In this document: positions 41,725-52,633 of the stretch, one piece after another
How positions within the stretch are numbered: position 1 is the stretch's first letter
Layout: each line of letters starts with the position of its first letter
NCBI RefSeq assembly: GCF_015999335.1
Contig: NZ_JAEACP010000010.1
Location: 1 to 64,000, forward strand
Source of the DNA: Tabrizicola soli
Lineage (GTDB): Bacteria; Pseudomonadota; Alphaproteobacteria; Rhodobacterales; Rhodobacteraceae
Length of the DNA stretch: 64,000 nt
Direction: 5' to 3'
Position numbers and translations under genes: made by a program
The notes under the pieces: generated by a model
Databases searched by the model: none
What the model was told of the DNA's origin: nothing
What the model saw: the letters and a program-made list of their open reading frames with translations, nothing else

Positions 41725-42897
41725 GTGGACATGCAGCCCGACCAGGCCATCCGCAGCAAGTTCCTGGAAGGGATGAGCCACGCCGCCTGCACGGTGAACA
41801 TCGTCACGACCGACGGGCCCGCCGGGCGGGCGGGGGTGACGGTCTCGGCCATGGCCTCGGTCTCGGCCGACAGCGCGCGGCCGACGCTGCTGGTCTGCGT
41901 CCACCACCTGAGCCCGGCGGCCGCGCGGATCGTCGAGAACGGGGTTCTCTGCGTGAACGTGCTGCGCGACGACCAGTCCTATATCTCGGACACTTTCGCG
42001 GGCCGCTTCAAGGACGAGGTGGGCGACAAGTTCGACTGCGCCGAATGGACCGCCATGCCGTCCGGCGCGCCGCGGATCGTCGATCCGCTGGTCGCCTTCG
42101 ACTGCCGGCTGCTGTCGGCCGAACGGGTCGGCACGCACCACATCTTCCTGTGCGAGGTGCATGAGCTGCATGTGACGCGCGGCGGCTCGCCCCTGATCTA
42201 TGCCAACCGGGCCTATGGCGCCTCGATGCGGATCGAGGGGGCGAGCAACCTTGCCGTGGGGCGGGCGCGGGCCGGGGCGGGGCTGACGGTGGGCTGTTTC
42301 CACACCTTCGCGCCCTATGTGATGCCCCGGCTGATCCGGCAGATGGAGACCACGCCCCTGCGCCTGATCGAGGGCGACCAGAGGCGGCTGCGGGAGAGCC
42401 TCGCCTCGGGGGAATGCGAGGTGGCGCTGCTGTATGACATCGACATCGAGCCGGAGTTCGAGCGTCTGCCGCTGGCCGAGCTGGAGCCCTATGTGCTTCT
42501 GCCCGACAATCACCGGCTTGCGCGGCAGTTCGAGGTGATGCCCGAGGACCTGGCCGAGGAGCCGATGGTGCTTCTGGATGCGCCGCCGAGCGCGGAGTAT
42601 TTCCTGGGCCTGTTGCGCGCGGCGCGGGTCGAGCCGCTGGTGGCCTACCGCTCCGCCTCGTTCGAGATGGTGCGGGGCATGGTCGGGCATGGGCTGGGCT
42701 ATGCGCTGCTGGTCACGAAGCCGGCGGCGGACATGACCTATGACGGGATGAAGCTGGTGACGCGGCCGCTGGTCGGGGGCAACGCGGCCTCGCGGATCGT
42801 GCTGGCCCATGCCAGGGGCGCGGAGCTTTCCCCGGCGGCCGCGCGGTTCGCCGCACTTTGCCGCCGGGTGTTCGGGCCGGAGATGCCGCAGGGCTGA
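41725..42897 (+). CDS. Flavin reductase fused to a LysR-type ligand-binding domain
   Basis: 390 aa from GTG 41725 (AAGGAG eight bases upstream; ATG 41731 also possible). Residues ~1-170 are an HpaC-like FMN-binding-split flavin reductase: GVTVSAMASVSADSARPTLLVCV, VLCVNVLRDDQ, CEVHELHV and PLIYANRAYG. Residues ~186-385 are a LysR substrate-binding domain without any helix-turn-helix: GLTVGCFHTFAPYVMPRL, CEVALLYDIDIEPEFERLPLAELEPYVLL and GHGLGYALLV. This half is closely related to the effector domain of the LysR protein just upstream. It probably supplies reduced flavin to the HpaB-like oxygenase, gated by substrate, analogous to the MarR-like domain on the Acinetobacter 4-hydroxyphenylacetate reductase C1. 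The gating idea is inference. Confidence 0.85.
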   Translation: MDMQPDQAIRSKFLEGMSHAACTVNIVTTDGPAGRAGVTVSAMASVSADSARPTLLVCVHHLSPAAARIVENGVLCVNVLRDDQSYISDTFAGRFKDEVGDKFDCAEWTAMPSGAPRIVDPLVAFDCRLLSAERVGTHHIFLCEVHELHVTRGGSPLIYANRAYGASMRIEGASNLAVGRARAGAGLTVGCFHTFAPYVMPRLIRQMETTPLRLIEGDQRRLRESLASGECEVALLYDIDIEPEFERLPLAELEPYVLLPDNHRLARQFEVMPEDLAEEPMVLLDAPPSAEYFLGLLRAARVEPLVAYRSASFEMVRGMVGHGLGYALLVTKPAADMTYDGMKLVTRPLVGGNAASRIVLAHARGAELSPAAARFAALCRRVFGPEMPQG

Positions 42898-42900
42898 GGG

Positions 42901-43463
42901 TCAGGCGGGCGCGACGGGGACCACCAGCGCGCGCGCCAGGGGGCCGGGCTTGGCCAGCACCTCGCCCGAGGCGATGGCGGTATCGCCCGGTTTCAGCGCC
43001 AGCGCCGCGGTGGCGCTGGCGAGGGTCCAGTCGCCGAGCGCATGGATCACCGTAAAGCCGCCGGGGTCGGGGCGGAGGGGGCCGGCGGCGTCCAGCATCC
43101 GGGCCGGGCCCGGCTGCCAGACCGCACGCGCGACCATCACGTTCAGCACCCGGACCATGCCGCCAAGCGGGGTGCCGACCGGGGTCAGGCCGGAATCGAA
43201 GCGGCAGGGTTCCCCGGGGGCCAAGAGCGTGGAATGGCCGGCGAAGTCCAGCCGCAGGCCGGCGCCTTCGATCACGGTGATGATCCGCTCCACCCCCGGA
43301 AAGGCCGAGAAGGGCGCCTCGGCGGCGATGGTGGCGCGGCTGATGCGCAGCTCGAACGCGTCGCGGTCGGCGGTCTCGGGCCTGAGGCAGATCTCGTCGG
43401 TGGTGCCGAGGCCGTTCTTCCAGGGCAGGGTGACATAGCCCGTGGCGGGCAGGGGATGCAGGG

Positions 43464-43467
<4 letters not shown>
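42901..43467 (-). CDS. hutD: HutD/Ves family cupin-like protein
   Basis: 188 aa. The family opening YVTLPWKNGLGTTDEI is exact, followed by FELRISRATIAAEAPFSAFPGVERIITVIEGAGLRL and the second barrel lobe near TPLGGMVRVLNVM. A bicupin fold; HutD is thought to modulate histidine-utilisation flux, but its biochemical role is not settled. It overlaps the aspartase gene by four bases (ATGA), so the pair is co-translated. There are no hut genes in the window. Confidence 0.82.
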
Positions 43468-44882
<1,415 letters not shown>

Positions 44883-44888
44883 CTGCGG

Positions 44889-45680
44889 TCAGCCTTTTGC
44901 GAGCAGGTGCCAGGGCGCCGGGCCTGGGATCTTCCGTCCCGGCAGGTGGAACTCTCCCGCCGCGCCGATGAGGACGGGAACCGGAGCCGTCCCCTCCTGC
45001 CGGGCAAGGTAGCGGCCGGGCCGCGGGCGGCAGAGGTCGGGGTGCAGGCCGGTGCCGTCGGCGGTGGTCTCGACCAGCCAGGGGGCGCCGAGAAGCCGGT
45101 TGGCCACCTGGATGTCGCCCGTGCGGATATGGTCGCGGATTGCGGTCGACGAGGCGCGAGCGCCGGCCAGCGTCACCTGCGCAAGGCTGCCCACGGCAAA
45201 GCCATGGGCGCGGCCAAGGGCGCGGAGCAGGGCCATGTCGCCGGAGCGGCGGTGACCGAAGCGGAAATCCGGCCCGGCATGGACCGCATGGATGCCAAGG
45301 CCCGCGACCAGCACCTGGTCCACGAAATCCTGCGGCGAGAGGCTGGCGAAGTCGCGGTCGAAGCGGGGGGCGAAGATGTAGTCGATGCCATGCGGCGTCA
45401 GCAGGAGGGGCTTGAGCCCGGCGGTGGTCAGGCGGAAGGGCCGGGACTCGCTGCCGAAAAAGCTGCGGGGATGCGGTTCGCAGGACATGACTGCCACGGG
45501 CCGCCCTCTGGCCTGGCGCCGCGCCGCGCGCAGCAGCGCCTGGTGGCCCAGGTGGAAGCCGTCGAAATTCCCCAAAAGGAGGACGGCCCCCCGCAGCGGA
45601 TGCCCCAAAGGCAATGCCCCGGAAACCACTTGCGGCAGAAACGGGCCACAGGCGACCGGGGACGGGGCAGGCAGGGACAT
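44889..45680 (-). CDS. ribF: FMN adenylyltransferase (RibF N-terminal module without riboflavin kinase)
   Basis: 263 aa. The nucleotidyltransferase motif GNFDGFHLGHQALL (~residues 37-50), VMSCEPHPRSFF, FAPRFDRDFASLSPQDFVDQVL, GPDFRFGHRRSGD and RASSTAIRDHI are those of bacterial bifunctional RibF. The C-terminal flavokinase domain is missing or reduced to ~60 atypical residues, against ~310 aa for complete RibF. It would make FAD from FMN only. As a second, plasmid-borne copy near a flavin-dependent monooxygenase it could raise local FAD supply. First gene of the operon with aspA and hutD. Confidence 0.83.
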   Translation of the reverse strand: MSLPAPSPVACGPFLPQVVSGALPLGHPLRGAVLLLGNFDGFHLGHQALLRAARRQARGRPVAVMSCEPHPRSFFGSESRPFRLTTAGLKPLLLTPHGIDYIFAPRFDRDFASLSPQDFVDQVLVAGLGIHAVHAGPDFRFGHRRSGDMALLRALGRAHGFAVGSLAQVTLAGARASSTAIRDHIRTGDIQVANRLLGAPWLVETTADGTGLHPDLCRPRPGRYLARQEGTAPVPVLIGAAGEFHLPGRKIPGPAPWHLLAKG

Positions 45681-45762
45681 GGGCTGGACGCTCCTGGACA
45701 GGATCGCCCGACCCTAGGCGGCTTCCGGCGCGCGCCATAATCGGATGTTGCGTGGCAGTGGA

Positions 45763-47454
45763 TCAGGAAGTCCGATCCGCCGCCAGCCAGTCCGGGAGCG
45801 TCCGGGACGCATGGCCGGTCAGGGCCGCCTCGGCGCAGGCGGCAAGGCCGCCGAAGCGGACGGCGCGGCCGGAGAGTCCGGGGCCGTAATGCGCGTATTT
45901 GCCCGAATTGGTCATCAGGGCGCGGGTTCCGGGGGGAAAGACGGGCTCGGAGATCGAGCACCAGCAGAGATCGGGGAGGACCTGCACGCCTGCCTCGGTC
46001 AGCCGGGCGAGGATGCCGTCGGCCTGCGCCTGCTGCATCACCGCGCGGCCGGCGGTGACGATGGTGGCAACCGCCACCTTGCGCCCGGCCAGGGCATCGG
46101 CCAGCGCGCGGCATTCCAGGATCGAGGCATGCGGGCTGCCGATCGCGATCAGTTCCACCTTCTCCGGCCCGTCGTTCAGGGTGCGCCAGCCCGCGGCCAT
46201 GTCGGCGCGGGTGATGCGGGCATGGTCGGCATCCGGGGCGATGCGCCGCGCCTCGGGGGTGACGCCTTCGACATGCAGCATCGGCGCGGCGGACGTGGTG
46301 CCGAAGGCGGCGCAGAGTGCCTTGAGGTTTTCCGGTGAGGGCTGCGCCCCTGCCAGCCCGCGCAAGAGCGGGATGCGGTCGGGCGCGGCCTTGCCGGCCA
46401 GCCAGCCGATCAGGGGCCAGAAGGCGTCGTCGATCCCATCGGGCAGGTCGATGTCGAGGATCCGTGTGGCCTGCCGGTTCTCGTCCAGATAGACGCCGGA
46501 CAAGGGCGCCCGGCCGGTCATCGCGCTGCAGAGGTCGAGGAAATCCGGGTGCTTGGCGGTACGGGCGCCAAGGACGCTGTTGGCATAGATCACCGCGTTG
46601 GATTCCGACCAGGCGATGGCCTCGCCCTCCGCAGGCGCGGTGTCGAGGAGATAGGGCGAGCAGGTGAAGGTCGGCTGGCAGCCCATGCGCACATAGGCGT
46701 CGGCCAGGCGCTGCGCCGGGCCGCCGAAGCTGGGCGGCACGCCCTGGACGCGCCAGTTGGCGTGATCGACCGAAATGGCGTTCATCGTGGTCGGGATGCG
46801 GACGCGGGCGCCCATGTCTGCCATCTTCTCGGCGAAGGTCAGGTTGGCGGGGCTGGCGTAGATGCAGCCGTCGATATGGCCCTGGGTCACGTCGATCAGC
46901 CGCGTCGCGCCCTGGTTCACCGCCATGGCGCAGAGAATGCGCATGGCCTGCGCCGTTGCCTCGCCCTGGGCGCCGTCCAGCATGGCGCGGTCATGCCCGG
47001 TCAGCGTGAGCGCCCCGGTGGCCGGGGGGGCGATGGCGAGGGTCATTCCGTCGGCTTCCAGCTCCGTCTCGGTGATGCGGGCGGTTTTCGCCGTGGCCAG
47101 CCGGGCATGGGCCTCGGGCGAGAGGCGCAGCACGGGCAGGGGCTTGCCGAACATCCCGGCCGCGATCAGCGCGCCGAGGGTCACCACATCCTCGGGCTCG
47201 CTGAAGACCAGCGCCGCCGGGGCCTTGCCGTTCAGCGCCATGTCGAGAAGGACGCCCGAGCCGGTGCAGGAGCCGCGGGTGCCCGGCATCACCAGGATGC
47301 GCCCGGCCATGCTTTGCCCGGCCAGCGGGTGATGCACGTCGATGACCTGGCCCGTCGCCGGATCGACCCCGCCCCAGAAGCTGAGGGGTTCGGTGGTGGC
47401 GAGGATTCCGGCCTCGGCCTGACCGGAGAGGATGAAGCGGGCGGAGAGGGTCAT
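45763..47454 (-). CDS. Aconitase X, cis-3-hydroxy-L-proline dehydratase-like (fused subunits)
   Basis: 563 aa. The N-terminal ~140 residues form the small swivelling domain ([49 protein letters not shown]). The large catalytic domain follows ([63 protein letters not shown]). Fusion of both parts defines type I AcnX, characterised as cis-3-hydroxy-L-proline dehydratase giving delta1-pyrroline-2-carboxylate. The start overlaps the epimerase stop by four bases. Last gene of the minus-strand hydroxyproline operon; the reductase for its product lies at 52849. Confidence 0.86.
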   Translation of the reverse strand: MTLSARFILSGQAEAGILATTEPLSFWGGVDPATGQVIDVHHPLAGQSMAGRILVMPGTRGSCTGSGVLLDMALNGKAPAALVFSEPEDVVTLGALIAAGMFGKPLPVLRLSPEAHARLATAKTARITETELEADGMTLAIAPPATGALTLTGHDRAMLDGAQGEATAQAMRILCAMAVNQGATRLIDVTQGHIDGCIYASPANLTFAEKMADMGARVRIPTTMNAISVDHANWRVQGVPPSFGGPAQRLADAYVRMGCQPTFTCSPYLLDTAPAEGEAIAWSESNAVIYANSVLGARTAKHPDFLDLCSAMTGRAPLSGVYLDENRQATRILDIDLPDGIDDAFWPLIGWLAGKAAPDRIPLLRGLAGAQPSPENLKALCAAFGTTSAAPMLHVEGVTPEARRIAPDADHARITRADMAAGWRTLNDGPEKVELIAIGSPHASILECRALADALAGRKVAVATIVTAGRAVMQQAQADGILARLTEAGVQVLPDLCWCSISEPVFPPGTRALMTNSGKYAHYGPGLSGRAVRFGGLAACAEAALTGHASRTLPDWLAADRTS

Positions 47455-48452
47455 TTGACGACAAACCCGTGGGCGAAGGGGTCGCGGTCGTCGATGAAGA
47501 TCGTGTTGTAGCCGGTCATCCGGGCCCAGCCGGCGACCGAGGGGATGATCGCATCGCGGCCCGCGACGGAGGCCGCCGCCTCGACCCGGCCCTTGAAGAT
47601 CGAGCCGATGATGGATTCGTGGTGGAAGTCGTCGCCGACCTTCAGCCTGCCCCTGGCGGCAAGCTGTGCCATCCGGGCCGAGGTGCCGGTGCCGCAGGGG
47701 CTGCGGTCGATGGCCTTGTCACCGTAGAAGACGGCATTGCGGGCATGGGCGCCCTCGACCGTGGGCTTGCCGGTCCACAGGATATGGCTGAGGCCGGTGA
47801 TCGCGGCATGTTCGGGATGGGTGAAGTCGTATTTCGCGTTCAGCGCCGCGCGGAGTTTCGGCGACCAGCCGATCAGCTCTCCCGCCGTGTGGTCGGCCAT
47901 GTCGCGGAAATTCTTCTGCGGCTCGACGATGGCGTAGAAGTTGCCGCCATAGGCCACGTCGACCACGATCTCGCCCAGGCCCTCGACCTCGGCGGTCAGG
48001 CCTTCGGCGTAGAGGAAGGCGGGGACGTTGGTCAGGCGCACCTCCTCGACGAAGCGGCCTTCCTGGCGGTATTCGATGTCCACCTTGCCGGCCGGCGCGT
48101 CGATCGACAGGCGGCCGGGGGTGCGCGGGGTGATCAGGCCGTTCTCGATCCCCATGGTGATGGTGCCGATGGTGCCGTGGCCGCACATCGGCAGGCAGCC
48201 CGAGGTCTCGATGAAGAGGACGGCGACGTCGCAGTCGGGGCGCGTGGGTGGGTAGAGGATCGAGCCGGACATCATGTCATGCCCGCGCGGTTCGAACATC
48301 AGGCCGGTGCGGATCCAGTCGAACTCGCGCAGGAAATGGGCGCGGCGCTCCAGCATGGTCGCGCCCTCCAGCCGGGGGCCGCCGCCCGAGACGAGGCGCA
48401 CGGGGTTGCCGCAGGTGTGACCGTCGATGCAGGAGAAGGTATGCGTTGCCAT
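47451..48452 (-). CDS. 4-hydroxyproline 2-epimerase (proline racemase family)
   Basis: 333 aa. Two catalytic cysteines are present: Cys90 in [13 protein letters not shown] and Cys253 in [14 protein letters not shown], which indicates a two-base epimerase rather than the Ser/Thr-containing trans-3-hydroxyproline dehydratase. The opening [16 protein letters not shown] is typical of hydroxyproline epimerases. The reaction is trans-4-hydroxy-L-proline to cis-4-hydroxy-D-proline, which the next gene upstream would oxidise. Overlaps the AcnX gene (ATGA). Confidence 0.89.
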   Translation of the reverse strand: MATHTFSCIDGHTCGNPVRLVSGGGPRLEGATMLERRAHFLREFDWIRTGLMFEPRGHDMMSGSILYPPTRPDCDVAVLFIETSGCLPMCGHGTIGTITMGIENGLITPRTPGRLSIDAPAGKVDIEYRQEGRFVEEVRLTNVPAFLYAEGLTAEVEGLGEIVVDVAYGGNFYAIVEPQKNFRDMADHTAGELIGWSPKLRAALNAKYDFTHPEHAAITGLSHILWTGKPTVEGAHARNAVFYGDKAIDRSPCGTGTSARMAQLAARGRLKVGDDFHHESIIGSIFKGRVEAAASVAGRDAIIPSVAGWARMTGYNTIFIDDRDPFAHGFVVK

Positions 48453-48459
48453 GGGGGCC

Positions 48460-49704
48460 TCAGAAGCGTTGCGGCGAGAAGGGGGTCAGGTCGATGGCGG
48501 GCGGCGCGCCGGTGACGAGGTCGGCGACCAGCCGGGCGGTCGCGGTGGCCTGCGTCAGGCCGAGGTGGCCGTGGCCGAAGGCATAGGTGACGCGCGGCGT
48601 GGCGCGGGCGGGGCCGATGGCGGGCAGCGTGTCGGGCAGCGAGGGGCGGAAACCCATCCACTGCTTGCCGCCGGTGGGCTTGAGGCCGGGCAGGAAGGCC
48701 TGCGCCTTCTTCAGCATCGCTTCGGCCCGGGCGAAGTTCGGCGGCAGCTTCAGCCCGCCGAGTTCCACGGCGCCGCCGATGCGGATGCCGCTGGTCAGGC
48801 GGGTGACGACAAAGCCGTGGCCGCCGAAGGTGACCTGGGTGCGCAGGTCGAAGGCATCGGGGGGCAGCGTCGTGTTGTAGCCGCGTTCCGTTTCCAGGGG
48901 GATGCGGTCGCCGAGGCCGCGCGCCAGATGGTGCGAATGGGCGCCGGCGGCAAGGACGACATGCCCGGCGGTGCGGGTTTCGCCGCCGGAAAGGGCGAGC
49001 GTCACGCCGTCGCCGGCGGGGGCGAGGGCCAGAACCTCGGCCCGGTGGATCTGGCCGCCGTTGGCCCGGAAGCGGTCGGACAGGGCCAGGGTGAAATCCT
49101 TCGGCTCGGTGACCGACTGCCAACCCGGCGTGAAGGTGCCGCGCAGGAAGCGGGGCGCGAGGCCGGGTTGCAGCGCGTCCATTTCGGCGCGGCCCATGTG
49201 GCGGACCTCGATCCCGTGGTCCAGGCGCACCTGCCAGCCGGGCAGGGCGGCGCGGAACTCGGCCTCGGATTCGTAGACCTGGAGGTTGCCCTCCTTGCGC
49301 AGCATCGGCAGGGTTCCGGTGGCGGCGAGAAAGGGTTCCAGCTCGGCGCGCGACAGGTCCATCAGCGCGGTCTGCGCCACGGTGGAGCGCCGCACCTGCG
49401 CCGGCGAACAGGCCCGCCAGAAGCGCAGCATCCAGGGTGCGATCCGCAGCGCATAGGCGGGCGGGACGCTGAGCGGGCCGAGCGGGTCCAGCAGCCATTT
49501 CGGCGCCTTGCGCAGGATGCCGGGCGAGGCGAGCGGCAGGATGTCGGAGAAGGCCAGCGCCCCGGCATTTCCCGCCGATGCGCCCGCCGCCGGGCCCTCG
49601 CGGTCGACGACCGTGACCGCAAGGCCGCGCATCTGCAGGGCCAGCGCGGCGGAGAGGCCGACGACACCGGCGCCGACGACGATCACTTCGGAGTTGGGAG
49701 ACAT
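48460..49704 (-). CDS. FAD-dependent D-amino-acid dehydrogenase, D-hydroxyproline dehydrogenase-like
   Basis: 414 aa. The N-terminal Rossmann loop VIVVGAGVVGLSAALALQMRG and the DAO-family GASAGNAGALAFSDILPLASPG are present. C-terminal FAD contacts are RPSLPDTLPAIGP and FGHGHLGLTQA. This matches DadA-type flavoproteins found beside hydroxyproline epimerases, which oxidise cis-4-hydroxy-D-proline to delta1-pyrroline-4-hydroxy-2-carboxylate. Seven bases before the epimerase gene and seven after the ABC ATPase gene, so tightly in the operon. Confidence 0.87.
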   Translation of the reverse strand: MSPNSEVIVVGAGVVGLSAALALQMRGLAVTVVDREGPAAGASAGNAGALAFSDILPLASPGILRKAPKWLLDPLGPLSVPPAYALRIAPWMLRFWRACSPAQVRRSTVAQTALMDLSRAELEPFLAATGTLPMLRKEGNLQVYESEAEFRAALPGWQVRLDHGIEVRHMGRAEMDALQPGLAPRFLRGTFTPGWQSVTEPKDFTLALSDRFRANGGQIHRAEVLALAPAGDGVTLALSGGETRTAGHVVLAAGAHSHHLARGLGDRIPLETERGYNTTLPPDAFDLRTQVTFGGHGFVVTRLTSGIRIGGAVELGGLKLPPNFARAEAMLKKAQAFLPGLKPTGGKQWMGFRPSLPDTLPAIGPARATPRVTYAFGHGHLGLTQATATARLVADLVTGAPPAIDLTPFSPQRF

Positions 49705-49711
49705 GATCGGC

Positions 49712-50434
49712 CTAATGCGTGGCGGCGAGGAACTTCTGCAGCTCGGGGTCCTTCGGCGCGTCGAAGAGCTGCTCGGGCGCGGCGATCTCGGCCATGATGC
49801 CCTGATGGAAGAAGGCGACGCGGTCCGAGACCTCGCGCGCGAACTTCATCTCGTGCGTGACGCAGATCATCGTCATGCCTTCGGAGGCCAGCATCCGCAG
49901 CGTGTCCAGAACCTCGCCCACGAGCTGCGGGTCCAGCGCCGACGTCACCTCGTCGAAGAGCATGTAGTCGGGCGACATCGCCAGGGCGCGGGCGATCGCC
50001 ATGCGCTGCTGCTGGCCGCCCGACAGGCGCGAGGGATAGACCTTGAGCTTGTCGCCGAGGCCGACGTGGTTCAGCTGTTTCGCCGCCTCGGCCTCGGCCT
50101 GGGCTTTCGACCGCTTCAGCACCTTGACCTGGGCCAGCATCACGTTCTCCAGCACGGTCAGGTGCGGGAAGGCGTTCCATTGCTGGAAGACGATGCCGAT
50201 CTTCTGGCGCAGCTTGTTCAGGTCGGTGGACTTGGCGTGGACCTCGATCCCGTCCACCAGGATGCGGCCGGAATCGATCGGCTCCAGCCCGTTGATGCAG
50301 GTCAGTAGCGTCGACTTGCCCGAGCCCGAGCCGCCGATCACGGTCAGCACCTCGCCCTTGGCCACGGTCAGGTCGATCCCCTTGAGGACCTTCAGGTTGC
50401 CGAAGGACTTGTGGACGTTTTCGATTTCAATCAT
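49712..50434 (-). CDS. Polar amino acid ABC transporter ATPase
   Basis: 240 aa. Walker A IGGSGSGKSTLL (first G-x-S variation of GlnQ/HisP), Q-loop VFQQWNAFPHLTVLENV, signature LSGGQQQRMAIARAL, Walker B YMLFDEVTSALDPQLVGEVL and H-loop CVTHEMKFAREV. It overlaps the upstream permease by eight bases. Energises import of the hydroxyproline-type substrate used by the following enzymes. Confidence 0.92.
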   Translation of the reverse strand: MIEIENVHKSFGNLKVLKGIDLTVAKGEVLTVIGGSGSGKSTLLTCINGLEPIDSGRILVDGIEVHAKSTDLNKLRQKIGIVFQQWNAFPHLTVLENVMLAQVKVLKRSKAQAEAEAAKQLNHVGLGDKLKVYPSRLSGGQQQRMAIARALAMSPDYMLFDEVTSALDPQLVGEVLDTLRMLASEGMTMICVTHEMKFAREVSDRVAFFHQGIMAEIAAPEQLFDAPKDPELQKFLAATH

Positions 50435-51083
50435 TGGACCACCGTTTCTCCAGATAGCCGCCGAAGCGGGCGATCGGGAAGGAGATGAGGAAGTAGAACA
50501 GGCCGCAGATCATCAGCAGGAACAGCGGTTCCTGCAGGCGGGTGATCAGGATCTGGGTGGATTTCAGCAGTTCGACCACCTGCACGATGAAGACCAGCGC
50601 GGAATCCTTCATCACGCCGAGCGCGAGCCCGATCCAGGAAGGCAGGGCGACACGGGTCGCCAGCGGCAGCACGATCGAGGTCATGTCCTGGCCCCAGGTC
50701 ATGCCCAGCGACCGCGCGGCCCGGCGCAGGGTCTGCGGCACCGATTCGATCCCGCCGCGGACGATCTCGGCGCAATAGGCGGCGGTGTAGAGCGACAGGA
50801 CCCCGCAGGCGACGGTGAAGCCGGAGATGCGCCAGCCGATGATCGTGGTGACGAAGGCATTGGCCAGCACCAGCTGGATCAGGAGTGGGATCGACCGGAA
50901 GATGTCCAGCACGAAGGTCAGCGGCGCGGCCCACCAGGGGCCGACCTGATAGCGGAAGACGCCGAAGACGATGCCCAGGATCGTGCCGAAGAAGACCGAG
51001 ATGCCGGTGACGATCAGCGTCATCCCGGCACCCTTGGCCAGGAAGATCAGGTCGTTCGTGGTGAGGGCGGTATCGAACATCAT
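50427..51083 (-). CDS. Polar amino acid ABC transporter permease
   Basis: 218 aa, HisM/GlnP fold with about five helices. TLIVTGISVFFGTILGIVFGVFRY, RSIPLLIQLVLANAF and the cytoplasmic loop RRAARSLGMTWGQDMTSIVLPLATR are diagnostic. Second of two paired permeases. Confidence 0.9.
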   Translation of the reverse strand: MMFDTALTTNDLIFLAKGAGMTLIVTGISVFFGTILGIVFGVFRYQVGPWWAAPLTFVLDIFRSIPLLIQLVLANAFVTTIIGWRISGFTVACGVLSLYTAAYCAEIVRGGIESVPQTLRRAARSLGMTWGQDMTSIVLPLATRVALPSWIGLALGVMKDSALVFIVQVVELLKSTQILITRLQEPLFLLMICGLFYFLISFPIARFGGYLEKRWSND

Positions 51084-51090
51084 TGCCCCC

Positions 51091-51756
51091 TCAGTAGCGG
51101 AAGAGCCGGGCCGCGAGCAGCCGGGCCGAGATGGTGATGACCTTGGTGATCACATAGAAGATCACCGCGGCGATGGCGAAAAGCTCGAAGGTGCGGAAGC
51201 TGCGCGCGTTCAGGTCGCTGGTCACGCCGTAGAGGTCGGTGTTCATCGCCACCACGGCCCCGAGCGAGGTCATCAGGATCGCCCAGACCATCTGGTTCGT
51301 CATCGGCAGGAAGGAAATCCGCAGCATCTGCGGCATGATCACGTTCTGGAAGGCCTGGATCGGGGTCATCCCCAGCGACCGGGCGGCGCGGGTCTGGGTG
51401 TCGGGGATGGCCTTCAGCGCGCCGCGGAAGTTCTCGGTCAGGTAGCCCGCGTTGTTGAAGGCGATGCCGATCAGCAGCGACAGGTAAGGCGAGAGATGGA
51501 CGCCGAAGCCGCCCAGACCGAAATGCACCATGTAGATCTGGAACAGGGCGGGCGTGTTGCGCGCGATCTCGACCCAGGTGGTGGCGATGGCGGACAGGAT
51601 GCGGTTGCCGGACAGCCGGAACAGGGTCAGCAGGATGGCGACGCCGATGCCGATGGCCATCGACAGGATCGCGATCTCCATGGTGACCAGCGCGCCCTCC
51701 AGCATCTGGGGCAGCGAGCTCAGCGCCTGGTTCCAGCGGAAGTTGTAATTGAACAT
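51091..51756 (-). CDS. Polar amino acid ABC transporter permease
   Basis: 221 aa. EGALVTMEIAILSMAIGIGVAIL, ARNTPALFQIYMVHFGLGG and RAARSLGMTPIQAFQNVIMPQMLR identify the first permease of a HisMQ-type pair. Seven bases before the second permease. Separated from the binding-protein gene by a hairpin. Confidence 0.9.
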   Translation of the reverse strand: MFNYNFRWNQALSSLPQMLEGALVTMEIAILSMAIGIGVAILLTLFRLSGNRILSAIATTWVEIARNTPALFQIYMVHFGLGGFGVHLSPYLSLLIGIAFNNAGYLTENFRGALKAIPDTQTRAARSLGMTPIQAFQNVIMPQMLRISFLPMTNQMVWAILMTSLGAVVAMNTDLYGVTSDLNARSFRTFELFAIAAVIFYVITKVITISARLLAARLFRY

Positions 51757-51783
51757 GGCCGCCCCGGAGAGGATGCTGGAATG

Positions 51784-51812
51784 CGTGATGCGGGGAGTGC
51801 CCCCGCATCACG
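51784..51812 (-). terminator. Intercistronic hairpin after the binding-protein gene
   Basis: CGTGATGCGGGG (51784-51795) pairs with CCCCGCATCACG (51801-51812), loop of five. Without a T-run and placed between binding protein and permeases, it probably stabilises the binding-protein mRNA and lowers downstream expression rather than ending transcription fully. Confidence 0.65.
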
Positions 51813-51823
51813 TCACGTCCGTA

Positions 51824-52633
51824 TCAGCGGTAGACGCCGTCGATCGTCAGCTTGGCCGGCTCGCCCTCGCCGACCCATTTCTTGTAGAGCTCGGCATAGC
51901 GGCCGGTGCGGACCTGCTGGTTGATGAACAGGTTCATGTAGTTGATCAGGCCGTATTCCTCGCGCAGGGTGATCAGCGCGACATAGTCGGGCACCATCGG
52001 GGCCTTGTCGACGATCTTGATGCCGGGGAAGTTGCCGGATTTCACGTTGGCCTCGGCCACCTCGACGGTGGAGACGGTGGCGTCGAGCTGGCCCTGGCTG
52101 AGGGCGAGGAAGACGTCGGCCTGGTTCTGGTAGGGCCGGAATTCGCCTTCGCCCCATTCCTTGACCTTGCCTTCCAGCCAGATCGCCTCGTAGGTGCCGG
52201 CGGTGGCGCCCACGACCTTGCCCTTCATGCCTTCCCAATCCGCCATCTCGACGCCCTCGCTGGCGACGACGGCGTTCTCGAAGGCGTAGTAGGGGATGGA
52301 GAAGCCCACGGTCTTGGCCCGCTCCAGCGTGTCGGAGGTCGAGGCCACGGCCACGTCGACCGAACCGGACATCAGGGCCGGGATACGTTCGGGGAAGGTG
52401 GTTTCCACGACTTCGGCGGTCACGCCAAGGGCGGCGGCCAGGTCGTTGCAGTAGTCGACATCGAAGCCGATCGGGTTGTTGTCGGCATCGCGCGAGCCCA
52501 TCGGCGGGAAGTCCAGCACCACCGCGCAGCGCAGGGTTCCGGCGGCGATGATGTCGTCCAGCTTGTCCGCCTGTGCGGGCATGGCCAGCGCGGCGGCCGC
52601 CAAGAGACCAGTCGTGAAGAGTGCCGGTTTCAT
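51824..52633 (-). CDS. Periplasmic amino-acid-binding protein of the hydroxyproline locus
   Basis: 269 aa with a signal peptide (PALFTTGLLAAAALAMPAQA cleaved before DKLDD). Family 3 solute-binding fold: GTLRCAVVLDFPPMGSRDADNNPIGFDVDYCNDLAAALG, then VEMADWEGMKGKVVGATAGTYEAIWLEGKV. First gene of the minus-strand operon running through the importer, dehydrogenase, epimerase and AcnX, so its ligand is probably a hydroxyproline. Confidence 0.89.
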   Translation of the reverse strand: MKPALFTTGLLAAAALAMPAQADKLDDIIAAGTLRCAVVLDFPPMGSRDADNNPIGFDVDYCNDLAAALGVTAEVVETTFPERIPALMSGSVDVAVASTSDTLERAKTVGFSIPYYAFENAVVASEGVEMADWEGMKGKVVGATAGTYEAIWLEGKVKEWGEGEFRPYQNQADVFLALSQGQLDATVSTVEVAEANVKSGNFPGIKIVDKAPMVPDYVALITLREEYGLINYMNLFINQQVRTGRYAELYKKWVGEGEPAKLTIDGVYR

